From Conus ventricosus (taxonomy: Eukaryota; Mollusca; Gastropoda; Neogastropoda; Conidae): a DNA stretch of 64,000 bases. Within the stretch, counting starts at the first letter, position 1. Each line of letters begins with the position of its first letter. Where the stretch lies: NCBI GenBank assembly GCA_018398815.1, contig CM031616.1, positions 67,790,541 through 67,854,540 on the forward strand, read 5' to 3'. The notes under the pieces were generated by a model that saw only the letters and a list, made by a program, of their open reading frames with translations, made no database searches and was not told the DNA's origin. Shown piece by piece: positions 1 to 12,239 of this stretch. The translations under genes were made by a program, and so were the position numbers.

Positions 1-109
1 AGTGTCTGCAGGAGTATTAGCCTGCGTACGCAAAAAAAGAAGAAAAAAAAAAAAAATGCTTGAGTCTCTATGACAACTCTGGGGTTTTTTTGGGTTTTTT
101 GTGCCTCAG

Positions 110-324
110 TTCCCATGGAGATGATGGTGATCATGAAGGAGAGAAGCGCGGGGTGGTACCGCCTCTCGGCGTACTACCTGGCCAAGATGACCAGTGAGCT
201 GCCCCTGATCCTCGTCCAGCCCACCATCTTCATCGCCGTGTGCTACTGGTGCGTGGGCCTGAACGGCGTGCTGGCCTTCTTCGGCACCGTCCTGGCCGTC
301 ATCGTCGGCGCCTTGGCCGGGCAG
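110..324 (+). CDS. ABCG half-transporter, membrane-domain exon (internal)
   Basis: This exon encodes part of the transmembrane domain of an ABC transporter of subfamily G (ATP-driven export of lipids or other hydrophobic substrates across membranes). The hallmark stretch MKERSAGWYRLSAYYLAK, followed by SELPL, is the conserved ABCG segment after the second membrane helix. Two hydrophobic helices follow (residues about 32-50 and 55-70 of the exon). The acceptor is GTGCCTCAG at 101-109 and the donor CAG|GTGGGG at 324/325. The exon starts with two bases of a split codon and ends in phase 0. The ATP-binding cassette lies upstream, outside the window. The next exon expected in the family (about 28 residues up to GGFY) is not seen; the terminal exon is at 7572. 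Subfamily is clear, but which member (ABCG1/4/white-like or another) cannot be decided. Confidence 0.88.
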
Positions 325-524
325 GTGGGGGTGCTCTGCTTGTTTGTGTTTTTTAACTTTAGGATCGGTGAGGTGGGGGGTGTACTGTCGTTGCTGCAGC
401 CAAGGAGGGGCTGTTTGTCTTCATCGCTCACAAGGAGAAAACATAAAGCGCAAGAGGTGATGAAAGGTGAGACGATGAAGGACGGAGAGTAGGTGAGGCA
501 AATGTAAAAATAGAGATGGTAAAT

Positions 525-2130
525 CAGGAAGGGGTGTGTAAATGTTTTTATCAGTGAACAAAGGTAGCGATGGAGAGTGGGGGATGGGTGTGTAAATGTT
601 TTTATCAGTGAACAAAGGTAGCGATGGAGAGTGGGGGAGGGGTGTGTAAATGTTTTTATCAATGAACAAAGGTAGCGATGGAGAGTGGGGGATGGGTGTG
701 TAAATGTTTTTATCAGTGAACAAAGGTAGCGATGGAGAGTGGGGGATGGGTGTGTAAATGTTTTTATCAGTGAACAAAGGTAGCGATGGAGAGTGGGGGA
801 GGGGTGTGTAAATGTTTTTATCAGTGAACAAAGGTAGCGATGGAGAGTGGGGGATGGGTGTGTAAATGGTTTCATCAGTGAACAAAGGTAGCGATGGAGA
901 GTGGGGGATGGGTGTGTAAATGGTTTCAGCAGTGAACAAAGGTAGCGATGGAGAGTGGGGGAGGGGTGTGTAAATGTTTTCATCAGTGAACAAAGGTAGC
1001 GATGGAGAGTGGGGGAGGGGTGTGTAAATGGTTTCATCAGTGAACAAAGGTAGCGATGGAGAGTGGGGAGGGGTGTGTAAATGTTTTTATCAGTGAACAA
1101 AGGTAGCGATGGAGAGTGGGGGAGGGGCGTGTAAATGTTTTTATCAGTGAACAAAGGTAGCGATGGAAGTGGGGGATGGGTGTGTAAATGTTTTTATCAG
1201 TGAACAAAGGTAGCGATGGAGAGTGGGGGAGGGGTGTGTAAATGTTTTTATCAGTGAACAAAGGTAGCGATGGAGAGTGGGGGAGGGGTGTGTAAATGTT
1301 TTTATCAATGAACAAAGGTAGCGATGGAGAGTGGGGGAGGGGTGTGTAAATGTTTTTATCAGTGAACAAAGGTAGCGATGGAGAGTGGGGGAGGGGTGTG
1401 TAAATGTTTTTATCAGTGAACAAAGGTAGCGATGGAGAGTGGGGGAGGGGTGTGTAAATGTTTTTATCAATGAACAAAGGTAGCGATGGAGAGTGGGGGA
1501 GGGGTGTGTAAATGTTTTTATCAGTGAACAAAGGTAGCGATGGAGAGTGGGGAGGGACATGTAAATGTTTTCATCAGTGAACAAAGGTAGCGATGGAGAG
1601 TGGGGGAGGGGTGTGTAAATGTTTTTATCAGTGAACAAAGGTAGCGATGGAGAGTGGGGGAGGGGTGTGTAAATGTTTTTATCAGTGAACAAAGGTAGCG
1701 ATGGAGAGTGGGGGAGGGGTGTGTAAATGTTTTTATCAGTGAACAAAGGTAGCGATGGAGAGTGGGGGAGGGTGTGTAAATGTTTTCATCAGTGAACAAA
1801 GGTAGCGATGGAGAGTGGGGGAGGGGTGTGTAAATGTTTTTATCAGTGAACAAAGGTAGCGATGGAGAGTGGGGGAGAGGCGTGTAAATGTTTTAATTGC
1901 TGAACAAAGGTAGCGATGGAGAGTGGGGGAGGGGCATGTAAAAGTTTTAATTGCTGAACAAAGGTAGCGATGGAGAGTGGGGAGGGGCATGTAATGTTTT
2001 CATTAGTGATAGAGGTAGTGATTATGTGAAGAGAAGGCGCATGTAAATGTTTTCGTTAGTGAAAGGGGTAGTAACAAAGAGTGGAGAAGGGGCATGTCAG
2101 TGTTTCCATCGCTGAACAAAGGTGGCGATG
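525..2130. repeat. 54-bp minisatellite, about 29 copies
   Basis: Head-to-tail units contain the seeds TAGCGATGGAGAGTGGGGGA and TGTAAATG(T/G)TTTTATCAGTG. Copies differ by single bases (GGGGATGGG versus GGGGAGGGG; TTTTTATC versus GTTTCATC) and decay towards the right end after about 1880. Since 54 is a multiple of three and the unit lacks stops, long repetitive open frames appear on the minus strand; these are artefacts. The array lies in the ABCG intron. Confidence 0.97.
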
Positions 2131-2261
2131 GAGAGTGTCATCAAGGATTTGCAGCCTTTATCATACCGTCATTTCGTCCAGAGAGGTCTTATCACAACGT
2201 AATTTCTTGCCAAGTTGATTTTTGCTGGCCACTTAGGCAAAGTTCATTAACTCTTCATGCT

Positions 2262-2700
2262 TGAGACTGACGGAAAAGACTGAAGATGGCACTGCTCTCA
2301 GACTGCCACGACGACAAGAAGGGCAAAGGAGGAAAAAGACACACGAAGAAGACCAAGAAAGAGAAAAGGATGGAGAGAAGAAGAAAGGAAGAGGACGACG
2401 CCACAACAAGAGAAAAGAAGCTGAAGGCCGACCTGCAACACTCACCAGCCGAGATCCAAACGATGAGGAGACCATGACACAGAAACGTTCCTCACAAAGC
2501 GCCAGCATGTCAAACACAAACAACGCCCACAACCAAACACCACCAGTTAGGCACAGACAGTTATTGTCCGGTTCATTTTCAATAAACGAACTGAAAATGT
2601 CTGATTTCCCGTTATTGTCCGGTTCATTTTCAATAAACGAACTGAAAATGTCTGATTTCCCTATATATAAAAAAGAAAAGAAACAGAAAAAGAACCCCCC
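2262..2700. repeat. Purine-rich stretch followed by a 51-bp direct duplication
   Basis: From 2270 to 2480 the plus strand is very rich in A and G (GAAGAAG/AAAAGG runs). From 2561 to 2661 a 51-bp unit starting TTATTGTCCGGTTCATTTTC occurs twice, at 2561 and 2612. Each unit contains the inverted pair CATTTTCA / TGAAAATG around an 11-nt loop, so it could form a short hairpin. An open frame crosses this region, but its lysine/arginine-rich translation follows from base composition and resembles no family I know. Confidence 0.7.
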
Positions 2701-2844
2701 CCCCATCCCCCCCAAAAAAAAACCTCTTCAGGCTTTGGTGGCTGTTTGGCACCTCAAGCAGCTTGATATTGTGAACAAGGATTAATGTCTGTGTCAGAAT
2801 GTTGCCGGTGAAGCTGGCTGTATTCTAGTTAGTTGTTCTGAGAG

Positions 2845-3192
2845 CTTGCCCAGAACAATCTCTGAACACTTTTAAGTCTGGCTTGAAAACCTTCTTATTC
2901 CATGCCTATCTTAATGATGTGTTTTGTGTGTGCTGGAGAGAGGGGGAGAGTGAGGGGGAGACAATGTGGGGAAAGAGTGTAGGGATGATTATGTTTATCT
3001 GCATGTATAATTCTATGTTTTTGAATGTATGTTGGTCTTATGATGTTACAGTTTATATGCCTTAATCTTCTGGGTTTCCTTTCTTCTCTTCATCTTAAAC
3101 GTTCGGCTTTTATATTGTAATGGCGCCTGGAGCCTCACGAGGGACAGGCATCACTTTTTCTTAAATGAATTGAATTATTGTTATTATTATCC
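2845..3192 (+). mobile_element. 3' end of a CR1/L2-group LINE, truncated
   Basis: The start encodes a serine/leucine segment ending TFKSGLKTFLF, the typical C-terminal motif of CR1/L2-type reverse transcriptase proteins. About 250 bp of 3' untranslated sequence follow, ending in a TTATTATTATTAT tail (about 3177-3192). Everything 5' of the last residues is missing, as expected for 5'-truncated retrotransposition. A longer relative lies at 14900-15360. Confidence 0.6.
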
Positions 3193-3200
3193 TTTTTGGT

Positions 3201-3737
3201 ACCAGAAGCCCCGGTGTCCTGGTCCTGTCCACTGTGATTCGGCTTTTAGACAGTACCAGAAGCCCCGGTGTCCTGGTCCTGTCCACTGTGATTCGGCCTT
3301 TAGACAGTACCAGAAGCCCCGGTGTCCTGGTCCTGTCCACTGTGATTCGGCCTTTAGACAGTACCAGAAGCCCCGGTGTCCTGGTCCTGTCCACTGTGAT
3401 TCGGCCTTTAGACAGTACCAGAAGCCCCGGTGTCCTGGTCCTGTCCACTGTGATTCGGCCTTTAGACAGTACCAGAAGCCCCGGTGTCCTGGTCCTGTCC
3501 ACTGTGATTCGGCCTTTAGACAGTACCAGAAGCCCCGGTGTCCTGGTCCTGTCCACTGTGATTCGGCCTTTAGACAGTACCAGAAGCCCCGGTGTCCTGG
3601 TCCTGTCCACTGTGATTCGGCCTTTAGACAGTACCAGAAGCCCCGGTGTCCTGGTCCTGTCCACTGTGATTCGGCCTTTAGACAGTACCAGAAGCCCCGG
3701 TGTCCTGGTCCTGTGTGATTCGGCCTTTAGACAGTTC
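3201..3737. repeat. 54-bp minisatellite, 10 copies, nearly identical
   Basis: Units begin ACCAGAAGCCCCGGTGTCCT. The first is at 3201 and the last at 3687, exactly nine periods of 54 later. Copies are almost identical; the last lacks an internal ACTGTG-containing piece. The near identity suggests a young or homogenised array. It starts directly after the TTATTATTAT tail of the preceding LINE, so the tail may have seeded it. Open frames run through it on both strands only because the period is a multiple of three. Confidence 0.97.
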
Positions 3738-3884
3738 TCATACAGCTAGTCCACCGCTGCTCCTGTATCGCTTGCAGTCCACGTGTACTCATGTGTTGTC
3801 TATAATCCATAGTGCTGTGTTACCTATGATCAGCACATACTTGTATGTTGCTTATAGGGCGTATGTACTCATCACCTATCACCT

Positions 3885-4165
3885 ATCCCGGAGTCTTGAA
3901 GACCGTTGGGGCGCCACAGAAGACTTGGCGACCAGCTTCCTCCACTCCTCCCGTTCTCAGACAGCTCTTAGGCAGTGGCTGAGAGTGTGAGGCCAGTCCA
4001 TGCACTGATGTTGTCCTCCCATCTCTTTCTCTGTCTTCCCCTCCTTCTGCCTCCTGGCACTGTTCCTTGTAGAATGGTTTTGGCAAGTCCTGTTGATCTT
4101 GGTACATGACCATATCGTCTCATTTTCCTTCTTTTCACTGGACGCCAGGTCATTGTATGGTCCAG
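3885..4165 (-). pseudogene. LINE reverse transcriptase C-terminal remnant
   Basis: On the minus strand, in frames joined by frameshifts, the translation contains KRRKMRRYGHV, then KTILQGTVPGGRRRGRQRKR, then W-x-DNISAWTGL, and ends near 3885 with REEWRKLVAKSSVAPQRSS followed by a short tail and stop. This pattern (RKLxxxGHV, GGRRRGRQRKRW, EWT, SSVAPQRS) is the well-known C-terminus of a widespread animal endonuclease-reverse transcriptase retroelement. The reverse transcriptase core itself is absent. Sequence up to 4560 is not recognisable. Confidence 0.8.
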
Positions 4166-4575
4166 TGCTTGCCTTGCACATGTTGCTCATGTACAGCTTA
4201 TTTCCCACCGTACACAGGTTCTGAGGCTCTGATCTTCAGACCAGGCGCTGAACTGTGGTGAGCTTGATGCGATGATGATGTTTGTTTGGTGTTTTCTGCT
4301 TCCAGAGCATAGGGCTGCTGATGGGCATATTCTGCATGATTTACGAAAGGCAATGGTGTTGCGACCATCTTCATGATGAGCATCATGCTCTTGGGTAAGG
4401 GGCCACTCCGCTGAGTGATGAATGTTTCTGTGCATTCCATGTGTTTTGCAGTTAATTCTGGATGGTTATCTTTACACAGACATTTTATGCTGCCGGCACA
4501 TGCATGTGGGATAGAATTTTGGACAATTCCAGACACAGTCCTATCTAGGGCTGACTGTCTTGGATGACAAACACG

Positions 4576-6566
4576 TTGCTAGCAACACATCGACATACAC
4601 AGTGCTAGCAACACATCGACATGCACAGTGCCAGCAACACATTGACACACACAGTGCTAGCAACACATCGACATACACAGTGCTAGCAACACATTGACAC
4701 ACAGTGCTAGCAACACATCGACATACACAGTGCTAGCAACACATCGACATACTAAGCGCAAGCAACACATTGACATACACAGTGCTAGCAACACATCGAC
4801 ATACACAGTGACAGCAAAACATTGACATACACAGTGCTAGTAACACATTTACATACACAGTGCCAGCAACACATCGACATACACAGTGCCAGCAACATAT
4901 TGACATACACAGTGCTAGCAACAAATCAATATACACAGTGCTAGCAACACCTCGACATACACAGTGCTAGTAACACATCAACCATACACAGTGCTAGCAA
5001 CACATCCACATATACAGTGCTGGCTACACATCGACATACACAGTGCCAGCAACACATTGACACACACAGTGCTAGCAACACATCGACATGCACAGTGCCA
5101 GCAACACATTGACACACACAGTGCTAGCAACACATCGACATACACAGTGCTAGCAACACATTGACACACAGTGCTAGCTACACATCGACATACACAGTGC
5201 TAGCAACACATCAACATATACAGTGCTAGCAACACATAGACATACACAGTGCTAGCAACACATCGACATATACAGTGCTAGGAACACATAGACATACACA
5301 GTGCTAGCACACATAGACATACACAGTGCTAGCAACACATCGACATACACAGTGCCAGCAACACATCGACATACTAAGCGCAAGCAACACATTGACATAC
5401 ACAGTGCTAGTAAACACATCGCCATACACAGTGACAGCAAAACATTGACATACACAGTGCTAGTAACACATTTACATACACAGTTCTAGCAACACATCGA
5501 CATACACAGTGCCAGCAACACATTGACATACACAGTGCTAGCAACAAGTCAATATACACAGTGCTAGCAACACATCGACATACACAGTGCTAGTAACACA
5601 TCGACCATACACAGTGCTAGCAACACATCCACATATACAGTGCTGGCTACACATCGACATACAGAGTGCCAGCAATGCATCGACATACACAGAGCTGGCA
5701 ACACATCCACATACACAGTGCCAACAACACATCCACATACACAGTGCTAGTAACACATCGACATACACGGTGCTAGTAACACATCGACATACACAGTGCC
5801 AACAACACATCGAAAGACACAGTGCTAGTAGCACATCGACATACACAGTGCTAGTAACACATCGACAGACACAGTGCCAACAACACATCGAAAGACACAG
5901 TACTAGTAACACATCGACATACACAGTACCAACAACACATCGAAAGACACAGTGCTAGTAACACATCGACATACACAGTGCCAACAACACATCGACATGC
6001 ACAGTGCTAGTAACACATCGACATGCACGGTGCCAACAACACATCGAAAGACACAGTGCTAGTAACACATCGACATACACAGTGCCAACAACACATCGAA
6101 AGACACAGTGCTAGTGACACATCGACATACACAGTGCCAACAACACATCGACATGCACAGTGCTAGTAACACATCGACATACACAGTGCCAACAACACAT
6201 CGAAAGACACAGTGCTAGTAACACATCAACATACACAGTGCTAGTAACACATCGACATACACAGTGCCAACAACACATCGACATACACAGCGCCAACAAC
6301 ACATCGAAAGACACAGTGGTAGTAACACATCGACATACACAGTGCTAGTAACACATCGACATACACAGTGCTAGTAACACATCGACATACACAGTGCTAG
6401 TAACACATCGACATACACAGTGCCAACAACACATCGAAAGACACAGTGCTAGTAACACATCAACATACACAGTGCCAACAACACATCGAAAGACACCGTG
6501 CTAGTAACACATCGACATACACAGTGCCAACAACGCATGGACATACACAGTGCCAGCAACACATCC
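4576..6566. repeat. 26-bp satellite-like array, about 76 copies
   Basis: The basic unit contains AGCAACACATCGACATACAC followed by AGTGCT. Up to about 5690 units carry mainly GCTAGCAAC. From about 5700 on, two diverged units (GCCAACAAC with CGAAAGAC, and GCTAGTAAC with CGACATAC) alternate to give a 52-bp higher-order unit. Single-base variants and a few deletions occur throughout. The array fills about 2 kb of the ABCG intron. Confidence 0.97.
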
Positions 6567-7177
6567 ACAGTTAGACAAAGGAGGAAACGTGTGTGAGCTT
6601 TGAGAGAATGTTACCACACATCAGAAGGCAGAGATGCATCCCACATAAACAACCCTCTGGGTCACAGGTTGCAAAGTGCAAACCATATTAGGGCACTAGC
6701 AGAGAAGACTACATGCTAGAAACAGACTTGGTGTCATTTCATGACAGTTTTATTTCATCTATATAAAAAGAAGAATATTCAGCAGACTGTGCGCAAAATG
6801 ATCGCTGCAAACAAAGTTGTGTTTAATGTGAAAATTTGTCATGTTTCTTTTTGGATTATCCAAACATATTTTCTCTTGAGTGTTGTTTATTATTAATTTT
6901 GTATATATAACCTTGGGACACTGTGATTGGCACAAAGTGAAGTTAGTGTTGGTTTAACACCATATTGAGTTCAGCTGTCGGTTGAAGAGTGAGAGGATCT
7001 GTGCCCACAAGCAGAAAAACCCATGTCACTTCAAGTTTTACGTATTGTCGTTGACTTCAAGTTTTACATATCGTCGTTGACCAAGCTTGCTTTTAACCAG
7101 CTGATGAAAGCATTCTGGTTTCTTTTTTTTTTCTTTTTTTTTTGAGGATGGGGTGGGGCTTGGGTGGCCAGAGTCTG

Positions 7178-7430
7178 TGTGACAATCTGCGTAACTGAAA
7201 AACAAACGGACTCAAACTGGTATGCCTGCTACATAATGAACTTGAAGTGCAGTCTACCAATAAACACTTCTGTCATACTCAACCTGATTAGAATTGTGAT
7301 TTTCCAGTGTGACAGTCTGCGTAGGTGAACAACAAACTGGTATGCCTGCTACATGAATAAACGTGAAGTGCAGTCTACCAATAAACGCTTCTATCATACT
7401 CAACCTGATCAGACTTGTGCTTTTCCTTGC
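7178..7430. repeat. Tandem duplication, about 125-130 bp, two copies
   Basis: Two adjacent copies share GTATGCCTGCTACAT, GTGCAGTCTACCAATAAAC and TCATACTCAACCTGAT in the same order (about 7178-7305 and 7306-7430). They differ by scattered substitutions and small indels. The duplication ends about 140 bp before the ABCG terminal exon. Confidence 0.85.
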
Positions 7431-7571
7431 TTGGCAAAACAATCTTGAGTTCCAAAATAAGTTTCTCGAAGGTAATAACAAAGATCTACTGCCACTGTAC
7501 GAAAATAAATTTGACCACACATACACTGTCAGCAAGTTCCAGCTGAAGACGTGGCGTTTTGTTTTCGACAG

Positions 7572-7894
7572 GCGGGTTCTACACACGCAACCTCCCGTTC
7601 TGGCTGGACTGGGCCAAGTACCTGTCCTTCCTCCACTTCTCTTTCCACTCCGCCGTGGTGCTGGAGTTCACCGACGCCCCGCCCGTCCGCTGCGCACTCT
7701 CCGCCAACGCCTCCCAGTTCACGCAGTGCCTGCAGCCCAACGTCACCCACGTGTCTTCCGACGTCGTGCGGCACTTCTACCACATAGACCTCTCCTACTG
7801 GCAGTACTTGCTGCCGCTCTTCGTCTTCATCCTCGTCGGCCGGTTAGGCGGCTACCTGGTGTTAAGGTTCATGCTTCGGCCCAGATCTGGTTGA
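7572..7894 (+). CDS. ABCG half-transporter, terminal exon
   Basis: The exon follows the acceptor TTCGACAG (7564-7571) and ends at TGA 7892-7894. The product starts GGFYTRNLPFWLDWAKYLSF, the family's conserved segment leading into the large extracellular loop, and continues through a cysteine-bearing loop (RCAL and QCLQP, plus N-glycosylation sequons NAS and NVT). It ends with a last helix (YWQYLLPLFVFILVGRL) and a short basic tail. The first two bases complete a glycine codon whose first base must come from the preceding exon. Exon 110-324 ends in phase 0, so at least one exon of length 3n+1 is missing between them. Frame and splice signals are otherwise intact. G+C is clearly higher than in the surroundings, typical of genuine coding exons in this window. 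Confidence 0.92.
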
Positions 7895-9400
7895 CGTTTA
7901 TCAGTCGCTGTGTTGTTGACGTTTGTGGGATGCGTTGTTGGCAGTGCTGAGGCTGACGGATTTTCATGAGTCGGAGCACCACCAGACGGCAGCTTCGTGT
8001 TACACAGAGGGGAAGAAAGGCAAGCATTTGAGGAGGCCAGCAGGACTTCTACCACATAAAAAAGATAGCAGTCAGCGAACAATTTTGGTGCGGCCAGTGT
8101 TGGTTTCCTTGGTGGTAACGTCAGTATTTTTGTTTTTTGTTTTATCGCTGGAGAGTGGAGACTTAAATCTGTGATGATAATGATTGCGCAAATGAATAAG
8201 AAAAAAAAAGAAAACCTTGTGAGTATAAGTCGTTCAGTATTTATTTAAAAAAAACAACTGAAAATAGTGATCTGCGTTTATGGGGGTCAGGTCCATGAAA
8301 CAAAAGTTGAGCTTTAAAAATTGTCATAGCGGAATATCAGTTGAAAATAAAAATAAAAACAACTTGCCAGGTGGGCTGTCCAGTGCATATAAATCATTCA
8401 TCACCATTTTCAAAAGTCTTGCAAAGGGTGATAGTCTTCACCTGCTGGATATTACAGTGATAATGGAAGTATTGGATGGAGAACGATATACCTGGATATT
8501 ACAGTGATGATGGAAGTATCGGATGGAGAACGATATAACTGGATGTGATAGACGAAACTTTAAAGGTTTTTTTGCCTGACGTCACTTGTCACAACCTACT
8601 TCTGACGATGCAAAGTTGCCCACAACCAAGTTCCAAGTTTACATATGTTTTACTGTGTGATTTTACTGTGCTCATTCCTTTTCCAATGGAGCGGTTCCAG
8701 CAAGACCCATACTCGGCAAAGAGTTCTGAGAATCTATATCTTAACCAACAATATTGCCTGTACTCAAGGTACTGTTGTATCAGATTTTTGCTCACTAAAG
8801 TATGGGTTGCATTCGACCTGCGTCATCAGAAGTACATAGTTCAAATGACGCATCTGATTACGTCTTTACCTTAAGATGCACCTGCACCAAAAATGGCTGA
8901 CAGATGGCTGAATGGGATTTTGATAGATACCTCCAATATCTTTGGGGAAAAAAAATGATATGAATATTTTTAAAGATGTAATGATTTTATAGTAATTGAA
9001 AATGTAGCCATTCCTGTTGGTTCTTGCATATCAGAATTTTTCGTGAGAGTAGAAATGGTATTGGATGTTATAGTAGCCAATCACATTGAGTGTTAAGCAT
9101 TCATGAAGTCCAGGTTTTTTTTTGTTTTGTTGCAGATCGGTTTTTTTAAAAAAGTTTATGAATACCTCTCTCATAGAGTTACAGAGTCTTGATGACATTG
9201 GAAGCTAGCAATTTTTGTTAGTCTAACATCCTTTATGAACCATGGAAGATCTAAAAAAAAAAAAAAAAAAAAAAAGAAAAATGATCAGCAGCCAAACCCC
9301 TTGTCATGCATGAAAATAGTTAAAAAATCACTTTGTACTTCAGTAATTTTTCCGACTGAACACACATGTAGAATGTGTGCCCTGAATGGATCCACAATGG
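7895..9400. other. Region downstream of ABCG, no gene seen
   Basis: AT-rich sequence, probably 3' untranslated and intergenic. It holds a roughly 55-bp tandem duplication near 8449-8540 (TGGATATTACAGTGATGATGG occurs twice with small changes), poly-T/poly-A runs and no convincing coding frame. Candidate AATAAA-like motifs exist near 8348, but I cannot tell which, if any, is used. Confidence 0.6.
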
Positions 9401-9404
9401 ACAC

Positions 9405-11600
9405 ATGAACGTACACACACACACACACACACACACAAAAGTGTACCACAACAACACACACAAGTGTACCACAACAACACACACAAGCATACCACAACAA
9501 CATAAAGTATACCACAACAACACACACGCGCATACGACAACAATACACAAGTATACCTCAACACACTCAAATATACCACAACACAACACATAAGTATACC
9601 ACAACACGATACACAAGTGTACCACAGCAACACACACAAAGATACCACAATACACACAGATATACCACAACACATACATGTAAACACCATACAATTCACA
9701 CAAACGCCTAGCAAGCTGTAGAACCCAGGACACGAAGCACATATTGCCATCACCGTTACTCAGTGGTGAGTCCCCATGTCTGTGCTGATTATAGGGTGAA
9801 CTAGCAGGCATTTGTTTGTTTTTTCCATTTTTTTTTTTTTTTTTTCCAAATCTTAAAATTCTATTTGTACGCTTCGAGCACATGTTGAATGTCATGTACC
9901 CAAGTGATTTCGAGACCTGATTTTTTTTTTTTTTTTTCAGTTTTTATTTTGTGCACCTGTTAATTCATGTGTTTAGAATGATTTCTTCTGGGGTGTTTAC
10001 AAAGCTTATCATGAATTTGCTGAGAACTGTTTGTATGCAAAGAAATGACATGTATCGTGTCATAGATTTCCATCTTCCTGTATAATCTCATGAACAGAAA
10101 GTGAGAAGAAGCCAATTTCAGTCCTGTTAATAACAAATATTATCATGTGTTTTTTTTATCTGCAACGAGTGTGTACAAAATTTCAAATTTAGCCTATTTC
10201 AGTCCTGTTGATAACAAATATTAACATGGTTTTTTTTCTGCAACTAGTGTGTACAAAATTTCAAATTTCTGTAAAAGCGAAGAAGGGGGTAGGGGGCGGG
10301 GAAAGGGGGGGGGGGTGCATTCATTTCGTTTTCACTCTCCATCACACTGCAGAGGCTTCTTTCTGAAAGTAACCACCTGATCTTGGCGTTGGCTACAGTG
10401 AAACCGGTTCTTTCCAATACAAAATACTTTCAAACCCGATTCATCATCATACTTTGGCACACGTTTAAGTTGTCTTGCCCCCTCCTCCCCCCCCCCCCCC
10501 CCGCCCCCTTTAAAAAAAAATGTTTCAGCGCATTTTGTTGAAGAAACAATCGCCGCTGAATGCGATTTCAAGCACAGAGCTTAGCAAGAGTTGTCGCTCT
10601 TTGGTCAAAGCCTCCACCATGGTTATATTCCACAAGTGCAATTATTGCTCAAGAACTGCATCTCCAGAATTTTTGGGGGGGGGGGGGGGTGGGGGATGTG
10701 TTTTTTGAACGTTCATCATATTTGTTGTATCTTCAACAAACATGTGTACAAAATGCAGCAAAATCCTGTAAGTATGCAGGTGTGTTGTGTGCTGATACAG
10801 CTTTGTCATCAAAGTTAATCGTGTGTAAAGTCGCCTCAGAGGATGGAGATCCTTAACAACAGGTTGCCTTATTTATTTGAAGGGTTGATCATGCTATTTT
10901 TACCTTACAACATGGATAATGTTCGTATTAAACAGATATTAAGTGTATGCATTCTTGTAATGAGAAAATGTTCTACTTTATGATTTTTTTTCGACCACTT
11001 TTTTTTTAACATATATTTCAGCTAACTAGCCTGTATTTTGTACATACCTTTATTTTTTCACTGTTGTTTTGTATTCAGCATCCCAGTGTTTTTGTTTAGC
11101 ATTGTTTTGCGTTGAATGCAAGTCCCTGGTTGTGAATATCTATTTTGAGCATAATTTCGTTTTGTGGACAAGTCAGACTGGGCTAAGCCGACTCGTCTGT
11201 TAAAGTGACGCAATTCTTTGGCCCCATCATCTCGGTATATTTACTCGCCTTGACCTTGAGCGAGTCAACCCCTCTCATGCCTTGACCCAACTGTTGTGCC
11301 TAGTGAAGTTCTCCATCCTAGTAAGTCAACACTAGTGTATAGAAACCATCCTGTCCTCCCTACATGCAAGAGCAGGAGGGCCTTCTACAGGCACCCCAGG
11401 AATGACGATGGATGCCGTGTGCGCTGGCATTGCAGGAGTTGATTCCCCTTTGTCTGATCCTGTTGAAAATGTCTGCTCTGCAAGGAAGAAATAATCCAAG
11501 GAAAATGTGATTTATTTCACGATACCTTTATTTTATGGTTTGAATACGACGCTTCTTATGTCGTTTCATCCAAGTTTGATGATAGTCGGCAACTGCCACA
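9405..11600. repeat. Segmental tandem duplication, copy 1
   Basis: Copy 1 of a large tandem pair. It starts with CA-rich microsatellite blocks built on TACCACAACA (9405-9690). It contains CAAGCTGTAGAACCCAGGAC (about 9712), a poly-T tract, a 75-bp internal doublet starting CAGTCCTGTT (about 10120 and 10195), poly-G tracts (10300-10316, 10677-10690) and a roughly 390-bp 3' block (11160-11530) including GGGCTAAGCCGACTCGTCTG. The last block is almost identical in copy 2, while the rest has drifted with many indels. No coding frame is supported. Confidence 0.9.
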
Positions 11601-12239
11601 ACAACACACACTAGTATACCACAACACCACAAAGTATACCACAACACACACACGAGCATACGATAGCAATACACAAGTATACCACAACACACTCAAATAT
11701 ACCACACCACAAAAGTATACCACAACACGACGCACAAGTATACCACAGCAACACACACAAAGATACCACAATACACACAGATATACCACAGCACACACAT
11801 GCAAACACCAGACAATTCACACAAATGCCCAGCAAGCTGTAAAACCCAGGACACGAAGCACATAGTGCCATCATCTATATTCAGTAGCGAGTCCCCATTT
11901 CCCAGCTAATGATTGGGTGAAGTAGCAGGTATTTGTTTGCTTTTTTCATTTTTTTTTCTTCTTTTTTTTTTGTTAATCATAAAACTATTTGTATGCCTCA
12001 AGCACATGTTGAATGTCATGTACCCAAGTGATTTCGAGCCCTGATTTTTTTTTCTTTTTTTCAGTTTTTATTTTGTGCACCTGTTAATTCCAGTGTTTAG
12101 AATGATTTCTTCTGGGGTGTTTACAATGCTTATCATGCATTTGCTGAGAACTGTTTGTATGCAAAGAAATGACATGTATTGTGTCATAGGTTTCCATCTC
12201 GCTGTATGATCTCACGACCAGTAAGTGAGAAGAAGCCTG

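Noticed and set aside
243..1990. Long minus-strand frames with an 18-residue repeat (HSPSLPLFTDKNIYTP)
   Set aside because: Pure translation of a 54-bp minisatellite; several frames are open at once and units vary without codon-like constraint.
2261..2785. 174-residue lysine/arginine-rich open frame
   Set aside because: Composition-driven, contains the 51-bp duplication, resembles no family, and lies in an intron.
3161..3749. Open frames on both strands with an 18-residue repeat
   Set aside because: Also a 54-bp minisatellite without stops; no start context, no splice sites, no known family.
4576..6566. CRISPR-like array
   Set aside because: Units are contiguous with no unique spacers; the window is plainly eukaryotic.
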